From Diphasiastrum complanatum (taxonomy: Eukaryota > Streptophyta > Lycopodiopsida > Lycopodiales > Lycopodiaceae), in contig CM055100.1 of assembly GCA_029204225.1 (NCBI GenBank), positions 22,066,248 through 22,130,247 on the forward strand: DNA of 64,000 nt, in the 5' to 3' direction. Below the pieces are notes generated by a model. It saw nothing but the letters and a program-made list of their open reading frames with translations, was not told the DNA's origin and did not search any database. A program made the position numbers and the translations under genes. Every line of letters starts with the position of its first letter. Positions within the stretch are counted from its first letter, which is position 1. This document shows positions 48,701 to 61,400 of the stretch, piece by piece.

Positions 48701-51700
48701 AATACTCTTTGCTGATTTTGCATCCAGCTTCTTCCTGTTATCCTTGGGAATATGGGCATAGGCCGTACAACCAAACACTCGCAAAGCGCCTACCTTGGGC
48801 TTAATGCCGCTAAAGGCCTCTTCTGGAGTCTTGCCTTCCACAGCTTTTGTTGGACTTCTATTCAACAGAAACACTGCTGTGTGCATTGCCTCGCCCCAAA
48901 AAGAGTTGGGCAACCCCTTTGCCTTGAGCATGCACCTTGCACACTCCACAATGGTTCGGTTCTTTCTCTCTGCTACGCCGTTTTGCTGAGGGGTATGAGG
49001 AGCTGTAAGCTGCCTTTTGATCCCATTGGCCTTGTAGAATTCCACAAATTCTGTCTTAATGAACTCTCCACCACCGTCTGACCTGAGCATCTTTATCTTC
49101 TTTCCTGAATGTTCTTCTACCAAAGCTTTGAAATGCAGGAAGTACTTGAATGCTTCAGATTTTAACTTCAAGAAATAAATCCAAATCTTGTGTGAGAAGT
49201 CATCAATAAAGGTCATAAAGTAATATGCCCCCCCCTGCAGATTTTGTTTGGGTTGGCCCCCACAAATCTGAATGTATCAAGTCAAGTATGCCTGCTTCCC
49301 TGGTGGTGCTTTCCTTGGGAAACTTATGTCTTTGTTGTTTTCCCATAGCGCAAGCCTCGCAAACTGAAGAGCTTGGCTTAACAACTGGAAGCCCCTCCAC
49401 CATATGAAGCTGGTTCAACACCTGCATGCTTTGGTAGCCAAGATGTCCATACCTCTCATGCCACAACCTATCCACATCCCTTCCTTTTGCTGTATAAGCA
49501 TGCTGACTAGGGATAGAAGTGTATAACCTGTATAGATTATCTTCCTGCAATCCTTTGGCCACAACCTTCATATTATCACTCAAGTCCAACACAAGACAAG
49601 AAGTAGCATCAAATTCTACTTTCATATTTTGTTGAGTGATAGCTCCTATTGAAAGAAGATTTTTAGCAAGTCCTGGTACATATAAGACATTCTTAATGAC
49701 TTTGACTTCTCCTGATGGAAGCTTTACAGGTACTGTGCCCTTTCCCTTGACCTTGTGTGTTGAGTTGTCACCTAGGCACACCTCTTGTCCATCACTAATC
49801 CCCACAAAGGTATCAAACCAATCCCTATGAGGGGTCATGTGCTTTGAAGCACCTGAGTCAATGTACCAACCACCTGTTGTAGCTTGTGAAGCCAATGCAA
49901 CAGAGAATAACTCAGCTTGCCTTATGTCACTCTGCTCCTCTCTTGCAACACTCTCAACAACATTTCCTCCTTGCTTCTTTGTGCCCTTCTTTTGGTCTGC
50001 AAGCTTCTTCCTGCACTCAAAAGCAAAGTGTCCATATTTACCACAGTAATTGCAATTCCCCTTTCTTCGAGGTGTGGAAGAAGTATTCGAGGAGGGTTGT
50101 GCTTCTGACATCTGCAAGTTCTCCATTCCTTGCTCAAGCGTTTGTGGTGTTCCTTTGTTCTTGCCTTTACCTTTCTTCTTATCCTTAGCTGGATTTTGCT
50201 TCTTCTTAGAAGCAAAGGCATGCTCCTGGAAATCTTCCCTCTTGGAGAGATTAACTCTCCTCATCTCCTCCTGTAACAAGAGACCATAGACTTCTTCATA
50301 GGTAGGGATCTTCTCTCTCACTGATATCATCATCACAAAGTTCTGATAAGCATATGACAAGCTATTCAGAACTATTGGCACCAAGTCTTTGTCAACAATA
50401 GACTCTCCAAGTACAGAAAGCTGATATCTAATATCCTGAATCTTAGTAAGATGATCAGTAACTATCTCCCCTGTCTCCATTCTGAGAGTATACAACTTGT
50501 TCTTCAAGTAGAGAAACCTGGTTGTACTTGCTGTCTCATACAATGCACAAAGAATGTGCCATGCATCCACAGGCCCTTTGGCTGACCTGATTAGAGGAAT
50601 CACATTATCCCTCACTGACATGTTGATGATTCTGTGTGCCTTTTCCCCTCTCTTGATATAGTCCTTAAGTTCAAGTTCAGATGTTGGAACAGGCTCCTCA
50701 CCTGTCACAAGCTTCCAACATTCTTTGTCTTCAAGAATGTTCTTGATCTTGAATTTCCATATGCTAAAGTTAGTGCCATCAAGCCGGCTGGCTTCACTTA
50801 GCATGCTCTCTGCAAGACTAGACATAGCTGGATAGAAATAAAACACAAAAGGCAAACTGGGGTTTTCACCCAACTAGGGTATGCAGCCACTTGCTCAATA
50901 AACCTCAGCTTCTGGATTTGAAACTATCCCCCTGTATGGCTGTCTTAGCCCTTGTCCAAGATCCACTCAGAACTTTCACTGAAGTCCCCACTGTAGAAAG
51001 CGGCCTCCTACAGTCATGGCTGTCCAAAAAGACTCAAAATTTTTTGTCTCAAATTAGAAACTTTTTGGCTCCCTGTACTCCCCTTGCCAACAGTGTTCCA
51101 ACCATGCAGATAGCACAGAGATCAGATGCCCCTACAAAAAGTGCTCCCTCCTCAAAGGTAAGCTGCTCTCCAGGAATGGCAGGAATCTGATCAAAAACAG
51201 GTCCAATCTTTCACCACACCACAGGCAACATAACCTGCTCTGATACCATGTCAAATTCCAAGGCCTAGCTATGGAGTATCATAACAGCATAGTAAGCACA
51301 CTATGAAAGCTTCAGAAAACCAGCTATGGAGTAGAACACAAAAGCAAGAGAGAGAGGACTTCAAAGCTCACACAACATGAATGAATATTCAAAGTGTAGT
51401 AGGGCATGGAAACCCCTCCAAAGTTTGGGCTACATATAGCATGTTATGTATAGAGGTGGTGTCTTGCTAATTCTAGCTCTAGAACCTACATGGGTCCTTA
51501 ACCTACTTGATTTACTTGCCTAATTAGCACAAGTGGGGTGTACTATGTACATAAATGTTTTACCCCCATGTCTTATGCACAACTTACAAGTTACAAGTAT
51601 ACAAGCCTTAAGGGGCAAAATAGGCATTTATTTCAACAGAACTTTGAATCCTGATCACTAACAATGTCATTCGGCAAACCAAACAACTTGAACAACTTTT

Positions 51701-54700
51701 TTACAAAATGCTAAGCAAGCTTTGAAGCTTTGACAGACATCTTGGTTGGAATATATTGTGCCATCTTGGTTAGCCTGTCAACTACTACTCATATGGTATC
51801 AATTTGCTTCCCTGTCCGCGGAAGTCCACTACAAAATCCATGGTACTTTTCCAGTTTCTTTTGGGAATTTCCAATGGAAGCAACAATCTAGCTGCCTTAA
51901 GTCTTTTAGCTTTATTAACCTGGCATTGCTTGCACTTGTGAACATATGCCTCTGCTTGATCTTTAAGTCTTGGCCAATAAAAGTTTTTCTGTACTTTATC
52001 AAGTGCCCTTTGTGTGCCTGGGTGTCCCGCATTGGGGCTGTCATCATGATATTCATGCAGGATTTGGGCCCTAATCTCTTCATTTTGTGGCACACATACC
52101 TTTCCATTCCCGTAAAGTAACCCATTTCTAATGGAATAATCTCGCTGTATCTTATCTCGAGGAAAAATCTTGGAATCTTGCTTTGGAAGTTGAATACTAG
52201 ATCTAGAATTTCTTGCCAGCACATCTGCCAAATTTGACCAAAGTGCTTGTTGGTCTTACACATATCTCTAAGGGATAGATACAAATAAGTTTGGATCTTA
52301 GAAAAGCTTAGCTGATTGACCTCTCCAATTGGGGATTAACCTCTCCAATCCCGGCTTAAGGCATCCGCGACCCGGTTTGATGTACCCTTCTGGTACTTAA
52401 CATCATACTGAAATTCTTGGAGCAACTCAGACCACTTGGATTTACAATCCTAAAGGTCAACCACATGACAAATATACCTTAGTGCTTGGTGATCAGTCAC
52501 AATAGTAAACTTAGAGCCATACAAATAATGTCTCTAGATTTTAAGAGCATTTATTACGCCAAAAAGTTCCTTATCATCGGTGGAATACCGCCTTGAGCTG
52601 GATCCAGCTTTTGGCTTTCAAAAGCAACCGGTCTACCATCTTGATATAGGACTGCCCCTATCGCAAAGTCGCTAGCATCCGTCTCATACGGCTTGTTAGG
52701 ATCGACTATGTGTAGTATTGGACTTGTAGACACACAGTGTTGCAAAACTTTGGTTCAACTCTTCAGTCCAAAAAACCAGTGGACTAAACTTATTGTGTCG
52801 GCTAGTTTTCTTCGCCCCTTTGAGGAGATTCGTCAAGTGTATTGCAATTATTGCATAATCCACAATGAATCTGTGGAAAGCTGAGAAAAGACTTGAACAT
52901 ACGTATGGTCTGGAGAATAGGCCACTCACGAACCTTACAAATCTTATTAGGGTAAATGTCAAACCCACAATCTGAAATAATGTGACCGAGATATTCTAGT
53001 CTTGTCTGGAAGAATTCACAATTGGATTCTTTGGCGTAGAGCTTCTCCTGTCTTAGTAACCTCAAGATAGTCCTGAGATGCTCCTCATGCTCCTGTAAAA
53101 TTCTACTATAGATGAGAATATCATCCAAGTAAACAATTATGAACTTCCCCAAATATGGACAAAAAAGATTGTTCATCACTTGTTGGAAAGTCATAGGGGC
53201 ATTCATCAATCTAAACGGCAAAACTAGGAAACTCATAATGGCCATACCCTGTCCTAAGCCCAGTTTTTTGCACATCCTCAGTTTTAATTTGAATATGATG
53301 ATATTTGGATCTCAAATCGATTTTGGTGAAGTACTTTACACCATGTAATCGATCAATTAGTTCATTCATTCGAGGTAAGGGGTATCTATTTTTACTAGTT
53401 AGTATGTTTAATTTATTATAATCTACACAAACTTCATCTTCTTCCTTGATGCTCATCTTGTAAGGATACAAGGATACAAGGAGGCTTCCAAGGAGAAGTT
53501 CTATGCCATGGTCTACACCCCTAAAGGGGGGAAGACCTTCTGGTAGCGGGTATGAGAACACGTCACTAAACTCATGTCTAAGTTTTCCAAAGGCCTCACC
53601 TTCCGGCGAGTTACCCTCTTTTAGATTATTAGTCATTAGTGTAACTTCCATGTTATTATTGTGTACGTTGCAATTTTCATGGTAAATAAAATCTTGTAAC
53701 CAACATACATAAGAATTACGATCCACATCATTCATGCATTCAACTGTTTCCATAGCAAAAACGAGATACGAGGGAGAAATATCCACATTTTTATTAAGTT
53801 CTATCAAAGAGCCATTGTGCATGAAAGATAAACAATGAGTCTTATAGTCTTTCTTCAATGACTCATTATGTACATAAAACTATTCTTTCCCACGTATCAC
53901 CTCTACTTTTTCCAAATTCATATGTGAAAGTTTAATTTATCCTTATAGGCTTGAATTTGCAAGGTAGGTGTGGAACTATCCGGTCCCACACTTCTCTTTC
54001 TATTCCCGTGGCCAACTTCACCACATAGCGGTGCTTACTTTGCTTTGTGCTTTTGCAACAATTTAAAGCTAATAAAATTGCGTAGAGTCTCCCTTACACC
54101 TCTCACACTTATTTTGGACACCTCAGCCACTCCCTCAAGGCTACACATTCCCTATAAAAGGACTAACTCGCCCCTCTCCCTCATTATTCATCTCCCATTC
54201 ATTTTTGTTTTGCCTCTGGCTCTTGCTTCTATGTGTGTAGGTGCTTGGAAGAAAGCTTGGAGCTATGGCTTGAGGAGGATCTATCAAGCTTGGATTGGAA
54301 CCATTTTTGGAACCACTTACACACACACTCACTTTCTCTTACCTCTTTCATCTCTCTCTCTCTCTAAAACTTTCACACCATCCATAAGACTGAAGGCCAT
54401 GCATGTCACACCATCCATGACTTGATGGCCATGCATGTCACAACATCCATAACTTGATGGCTTTGCATGTCACACCATCCATGACTTTATGGCTTTGCAT
54501 GTCACACCATCCATAGCTTAATGGTCATGCATGTCTGATTGGAACTTGCATGTCTGATTTGGGAACTTGCATGTTGAAACTAGAGCTTGCATGTCATACC
54601 ATCCCTAGCCTAATGACTTTGCATGTTGGAATTGAAGTTTGCATGTCAGATTTAATTCATGCATGTCATGCCATCTAATGTCGAATGCCTATGCATGCTC

Positions 54701-57698
54701 TTTTCTTGATCAGTAAGCTTTTGCATGTCATAAGAAACTAGTTCTCTTGGTATAAGATTCTTTAAGATCCAAAATTTGTTAACATCTGGTTGATGTAAAG
54801 ATTTAAGAATCCATCTTTCCAAAACCACTGTATATGTATTTGGCCTTGGGCCAATTGATCTTGCATAAGTTGAAAGAAAATCCTTCGGGGGGGGGGTCCC
54901 CATCTTGACCTCTCAGCAAGTCTCATGAATGAATGCTTTTGTGATTGAATGTTGAATTTTCTTCACTAAGCTTGGAGTTCTTTTCGGTTTTATTCAACAG
55001 TGTTTTGTTGATTTGTTCTTTTTAAGTCACAACATTTAAAGTCAGGACTTTAGAAACTAGTAGACCTTCACTTCAAGTTCACAGTTTTTGTCATAATGTT
55101 GCAGAGAATCTTGTTGGAAGATTCAGCTTGGCCATTACCCCTCGGATAATAAGGAGTACTAAACTGATGAATAATGAAAAAGTCTTCCAACAGACACTTT
55201 ATCGTTTCATTCACAAAATGTGTTCCGCGGTCACTAACGATCTCAATAAGACATCCAAATCTAGTAATAACGTTTTCATAAAGAAACTTAGCTGTTGATT
55301 TTTCATCTGCAACTCGAACTGCTTTCGCTTCAACTCATTTGGTCATGTAATCAGTTGCAACAATGATATATCTAGCCTGAGATCCTCTTGCTGCAGGATG
55401 AATAGGACCAACATAGTCGAGGCCCCATTTTTCGAACGATGCTTGCGATAAAATTGGCTGTAAAGGTTCATAATTCTGTCGAGTAGGACGACCTGCTCGT
55501 TGACAAACATCGCATGACTGAATATAAGTTTCTGTATCTTTGTGAAGTGTAGGCCACCAACATCTTGATTGTAAAAGTTTTCGAACAGTGATATTCGTTG
55601 AAAAATGTCCTCCGCCCATGCCATCATGAGAAAACATGATAAGTCCAGGTATTTTTCATGCGACAAAACACATCTTCGTAAAATATCATCCATTCCTCGG
55701 CGATACAATTGTCCAGCAATTAATTGATAAGGTTGTGCCTTATGAATTAATTGTCTCTTTTGTACTTTTGTCAAGGAATCATTGGGTTGACCAAGCATAA
55801 GATATTCAACAATATTTGCTGCAAACTTAGGTACTGCTTCTACATAAAATAATGCAACATCTGGTAGTTCATCATCCACTTCAGTATTAACAGGCACTGA
55901 TTCAATCCTTGAAACATGGTCGGCTAGATAATGTTGTTTACCCTTTCGAACCACAACGCGAAAATCAAATTCGGTCAATAATAGTAACCATCTCGTGTTG
56001 CATGTCTTGTTCACCAAATAAAGTAAGGGCTGATGATCAGTATAAAATGCAAAATGCGTTGCCAATAGATAATGTCGAAACTTTTTAACATAAAAAATCA
56101 TGGCCAGCGCTTCGCGTTCAGTTGTCGAATAATTCTTCTCAGGATCTGTAAGCTGTCTGCTTGCAAACCTGATAGGATAATCCTTCTTGTATTCACCTGG
56201 ATGCATCAAAACTGATCTAATGGCATATTTTGATGCATGTGTGAACGTGAAACTCAATTGTTCAAATTGGAGCTCGTAGTATTGGTGCAGAAGCTAAAGC
56301 TTTTTTCAATTTCTCAAATGCTTCCAATGCCTCTACTATCCAAATTGGTACAATGGTCAATTTATATATAGCTCTTGCTAAATCCGCAAAGAATAGTATA
56401 AATATCCGATAGTAATTTTCATGACCCATAAAAACATAGACTCCTCGAATTGTTCCTGGCGGTGGTAACTCAATAATGACTTTAATTTTGGAATAATCCG
56501 TAGCAATGCCATGTCTTGATATCACATGTCCAAGGACAACTCCATGAGTGACCCATATTTGTCACTTTTCTGGATTTAAGGGGATCCGGTATTTGCGACA
56601 ACGTTCAAATACTTTTTCCAAACGATCCAAGTGGTATGTATCTGCCCTATGGACTCCGAGATCATCCAAGTAGATTTCAAGGAATTTTTGCAAGTAGTCC
56701 TTAAAAACAAACTGCATCACTCTTTGAAATAAACTAGGTGCATTGCAAAGTCCAAACGGCATGACTCTATAAGCATAAGTTCCCCATTCTGTTGCAAAAG
56801 CTGTTTTGTGGCGGTCCGCAGGTGCTATCTTTACTTGGTGATAACCACTAAATCCATCCAGAAAACTGTACGCTTCCGCTCCAGCAAGACGATCCAATAT
56901 GCTTTCAGTAAAGGGTAACGGAAAACGATCCTTTCGCGTCTTTTTATTCAAAGCTTTGAGATTCACGCAAATTCTTCCCATTCTTCTTAGGAACGACAAC
57001 AATTGGCGAAACCCATTCCGTATGTTCGATTTCATATATGAAGTCAGCTTCAAGTAGTCTTTGCAGCTCTTTCCTTATAAGATTCGTAACATTTGGATTA
57101 CAACGATAAAATCTTGTCACCTTTGGAATTGCATCAGGCATTAAGGGTATCGTATGCTGAATAACCGAGGTAGGGATTCCTTTGAGATCCTTGTATGTCC
57201 AAGAATCTGGCAGAATTGACCGATTTTTGTTGTTTTTCCTGATTTCTCAGATCCAAATGGATCTTAAGAATGTGATCTGAATAGCTATCCCTGTTCAACA
57301 ATCAGATTAGATTTCAAGCAAGAAGATCCACTCAAATCAAGCAAAATCACCCTCCATCTAACTCTAAAATGCAATTTTAACCCTATTCATGCCAAAACAA
57401 GATGCCTAATGCAAGCTAACCATCTACCAATAATGCTGCAATCTAAAAAATTGGCGTAGCTCCCCGGCAATGGTGCCAAAATTGTAGCGGGTTTATTTCC
57501 TAGCCTATCCTCAACCCAAGATCCAAGTACTCAAGCATCAAGGAGATGAAGTTAGTTGTCACACGTAGGTTCATTCCCATGAGAGCGATAGCATATCTCG
57601 CATGTATGGAAGATCCACATCTAACTCTAACATCCATTAACCTTAAGCATTAACACTACATCCATTAACCCTACGATCCACAATGAGATAGATACTTG

Positions 57699-57757
<59 letters not shown>

Positions 57758-58440
57758 AAAAGCATAAGAACATACAATTCCAATAACATTCAGATCCAGC
57801 AATTAGCAAATACAACAAAAGCATGAGAGAAGGCGGAAAAGAGAGAGAGAGCAAGGACATTCACAAGTCCATTCCATTAGAGAGCCAATCTGCTTATATT
57901 GAAATGAAGATCTGAACATGAGGAGCAACTCGAGTTTGCCCCTATTTATAGTGGAGAGGAGGGCCTTGGCCTCAAAATCCTATTGGCCCATTTTTACCTC
58001 CCTAAGTATTCAAATTTAAAAAAGAGTGGAAACTCACTCAAAATTGGAGGGAACCAATTTGAAATTGAATTTGAACCAATTTTGGTGGAAGACCCAACTT
58101 TATTCACTAACTTGACATTTAGGCCTTGCGACATTAAAAGTCCCGCAAAAAGGCCTAAAGTCCTTTTATTGATTTTCTAATTATCAAATAACTATGTGAT
58201 CATCAGGTTGGACTTACACATGGAGGGTGCCAAATCCCTCTCACTTATTAACTAGGGTTAAGGTTTCCTCGATATCCGCAAACCCTCTAACAATCTGATT
58301 TAGCCAATTTGAATCTCCAAATCGAATTCCCCTATTATTTTTTTTTCTCACGGGATCAAATTACAGAGGGGTCCCGTTTTTCTCTTTTTTTTTGTTGTTC
58401 TTTGTTGTGAGAGTGCCATGGAGTGAGTGTGTGTGTGTGC

Positions 58441-58493
<53 letters not shown>

Positions 58494-61400
58494 AAATTAC
58501 GAGTTCTTACATTTTTATGAATTATGTAAAATCTAAATTGGAATCTAGATTGTTGAATATTGAATTTTTGAGTTCATACCTTTATAATTTCGATGTTATT
58601 TATTTCATGATTCATCTATGATCTGAATCACTTTTAGTTATATTGTTTTAAAGTTCAAACCCTAAAAGCATACATAATACAGGTGTTAGATAACATGTTT
58701 TGGGTAAATTTTAAGCAGTTAATCGTTAAAATATGGACTTTGGAAACTTTAATGCCTATAATTCAATCATGATATCTATGATCATCAATGCACTATGCAC
58801 TTATGTTTTTGGCTTTTTTGAGTTCTAGACAAATATACAAAAAAACCGATTCGCCGATTCGAAAACCCTAGGACCGATTTGAAAAGGTCGAATAGGCTGA
58901 TTCAGCCGATTCCGAATAGGACAGAAACTCTAGGCAGCAGCCCCCCCGGCTGCCAGCGAGCTACCAGCCCAGCTAGCAGCCGAGACCTGTAGCTTATGAA
59001 TCTTTCTTTTTTCAATTCTTTGAAAACAAGGAAAAGTTACAAAATTTTTGCAACTGTAGTTTAGTGTTCGACGATTCGCTTTCTTAATTTTTTTCTTTGA
59101 GTTCAATGAAATTTAACTTAGAGTTTGTCGAGATGGATCGATCACACTTGTTACGATTTTTGGTGGCCCTAATACAAATTATTACAACCACACTAAGCGG
59201 AAACCGCCAGGTGCCAGTCACAAGAAACCGAACGCTCACGATCAACCCTGCCGTAGGTTCCAATCCATATCCTCCGTGCCTTGAGCCCAATGACTAGACA
59301 AGCTTCTAGCCCTAACGATGTCCCATACCCTTGCCAACACCTTCGGCCTTCTCTTTCCCCTAGCTAGCACCGTTCTGGTTATGCACATGTGTACTACCAT
59401 CCACCAACTCCTAGGTAGATAAAATAAATGGTAACTAATTTTTCCTTCCCTTGTGGGAGCCTCCATGCCAAGCACATATCCTTGATTACGACAAGTGGCA
59501 TGCATGCGGTCCTCGAGTCAACTAGTCAAGTCAATAGGCCCAGTCCAACGTCTAGTTTCAAGTTGGGTGCGGGACCCAAGGGTCCCTAACAGCCAGATAG
59601 TCCTAAATTATCATTTTCACTTGTTCCTCCTCTTTAAGATCATTTTATACGGTGATCTATTAATAGGAAAAGAAAACAAGCCAGGAATTAACGCAAATTT
59701 TATGCTATACACATCTTACGTGTAAAATAAATAGAAGTTCATCAATGAACACATCTGCAATTTTTGCCCTAATTGGTTGGCCTAGGTTCTTAGTTAAGTT
59801 AGTTTGTTCTTTCCATATGTTACTTTTGTGACCAGCAATAAACATATCAAACAAAAGACAAATGTACATTTACTTACAGCAAACCTTACACAATTGAGTT
59901 GCCATGATCAGAGGTCTTGGATGCCCATCGGGCTCACAGCATATCCCAAGTACCACATCAAAGTGCACCAAGCACGTTATCTTAATCCAACTTCTTAGGA
60001 TAATTCTGAATGGCTAATGGCATACCCACAACCCTGAAACCTCACCCAACAATACCTTTTACATCAGCCTTCTCAAATGTGTACTGGCACAGGGATGGTT
60101 GCATGCTCCATTTAGCCTCTCAATCAGAGTCAAGTACGTTACGGGAGGACCCAATGCCAAATAGAACTTAACACATTCCTGCCACACAACTGTCCACTCA
60201 TAACAATAAAAGAATTGACTAACTCTTTGGAAGGCTGCAAGCTTTTTGCGAACTACAAGATGTTTTGAAGACATTCTTGATTTGCGCTGAACTTTTCTTG
60301 AGTTGATCCATATGGCAATTTGTGAAACATTTTCAACTTCCTGAGTAGTTCTTGTATTGCACAAACTTCAAAGTATGAATTATTAATGATCTTTATCAAG
60401 CATTCACAGTTCTTGAAAAATATGGACAAGTGGTAGGCTTATTGTGTGCATAATGTTTCTGTCAGCATACGATGCAGACCTAATAGCTTTTTCCTTTGTG
60501 ACAGCTTTCTCGCAAATGGACACATTATGCTACCACAGTACTCTTCCTTGTTTTTGGAGCACATTCTTTATGGGAAGGAATTATGGAAGAACAAAAGTAG
60601 GTCATTTTTCTTCATGGTTCCTTTGTAAAGAAGAATGTCTATATTCATAGTTCAATTTCATACAAATTCTGTAAAGCCCTTTGATCTAGGTTAAAACTGA
60701 TGATTGCAGGGAATCAGAACTAGCTGAAGTTGAAGCCAAGATGGTCAGTAAAAGCACACTTTGCCATGCATCATACTTAGTCAAGCTCGCCGCTTAGTTG
60801 AGACCATAAAAGTTATGCTGTTCATGTTTGATATGTGGGAGCACTTCCTGAGTAGTAGTGATAATTTGACTGTAGCTGTCTTTGGTACATCTTCATTTGC
60901 AAATATATTTGGAAAGCTTCACTAAATGTGGTCAAGGCAATGGGCCTGATTGATACTTTTCACCCATTCTTGTGTCTCTGGCATTCAACTGTGCAGTTCT
61001 ACGATTTTACTTGCTAATTTCAACTTTCTTATGAGTTCAAGGTCTGTTTGTGTTTGTTGTTATCAACCATGCCCACAGAGGTGTAGGCCCTATGTTTGTG
61101 AAGTTCTTTGTTTGAGCCTAGTGTGTATAGTTTGAGTCTCGGCATAACTTGCAAGTGCCTGTTCAAATTCTTTCAGCATTGTTTTAGGGCTTACAGCAAT
61201 GCTGTTTTCTCATTTACATAACAAGGTTAGAATGTGGATCTTTTCAGGATGGCCAGTTGAAATCAGCAAATGGGCTTTCTGCCGGAAAACAAACGAAGGT
61301 TAGTCTGGGATGTTGTATCTCCTTCACATATGTTATTTTTAGAGTAATAAGAGGTTTCACCTTGTTGATAGTAATTTTTATTTCCAGAACTTCATCGACT

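Larger units (their letters stand above)
46304..51638 (-). mobile_element. Ty1/Copia retrotransposon I, complete, very young
   Basis: LTRs 46304-46693 and 51249-51638 (390 bp each) are identical by eye, and the 5-bp target duplication GAACT flanks both ends (46299-46303, 51639-51643). Primer site, polypurine tract and all Copia domains are present on the minus strand. It interrupts the integrase of Gypsy H; removing it plus one GAACT restores the host reading frame. Only three lesions are seen in Gag-Pol. This is the most recent insertion in the window. Confidence 0.98.
46251..53900 (-). mobile_element. Ty3/Gypsy element H, split by Copia I
   Basis: Two pieces, 51639-53900 and 46251-46303, become continuous integrase (S-D-Q-D-S-K-F, then T-G-K-F-W-Q-A-V-F) when Copia I is removed. 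RT lies at 53440-52802, RNase H at about 52745-52320 and integrase at 52284-51639. No LTR or Gag of its own was found; the left end breaks into fragment J. Confidence 0.9.
55084..58292 (-). mobile_element. Ty3/Gypsy element F, 5' half with LTR, truncated
   Basis: The 5' LTR (57483-58292) is followed on the minus strand by a leader, then RT, RNase H and integrase, cut off at 55084 by the orphan LTR. The minus strand just inside the LTR reads TTTGGCACCATTGCCGGGG, close to the primer-site region known from Athila/Tat-type Gypsy elements. Gag and protease are deleted, since RT begins only about 350 bp from the LTR. Confidence 0.9.
42246..60504 (+). other. Giant intron of the GDT1-like gene, 18,259 bp
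   Basis: From donor GTACGA at 42246 to the acceptor ending GACAG at 60504. Joining the exons gives A-T-P-N-L then L-S-R-K-W-T-H, continuous family sequence with no missing residue. The intron contains Gypsy J, H and F, Copia I and extra LTRs. Confidence 0.9.

Noticed and set aside
53970-55083. 5' LTR of Gypsy H
   Set aside because: Its TATA box and orientation are + whereas Gypsy H is on the minus strand, and it pairs with the 33-kb LTR instead.
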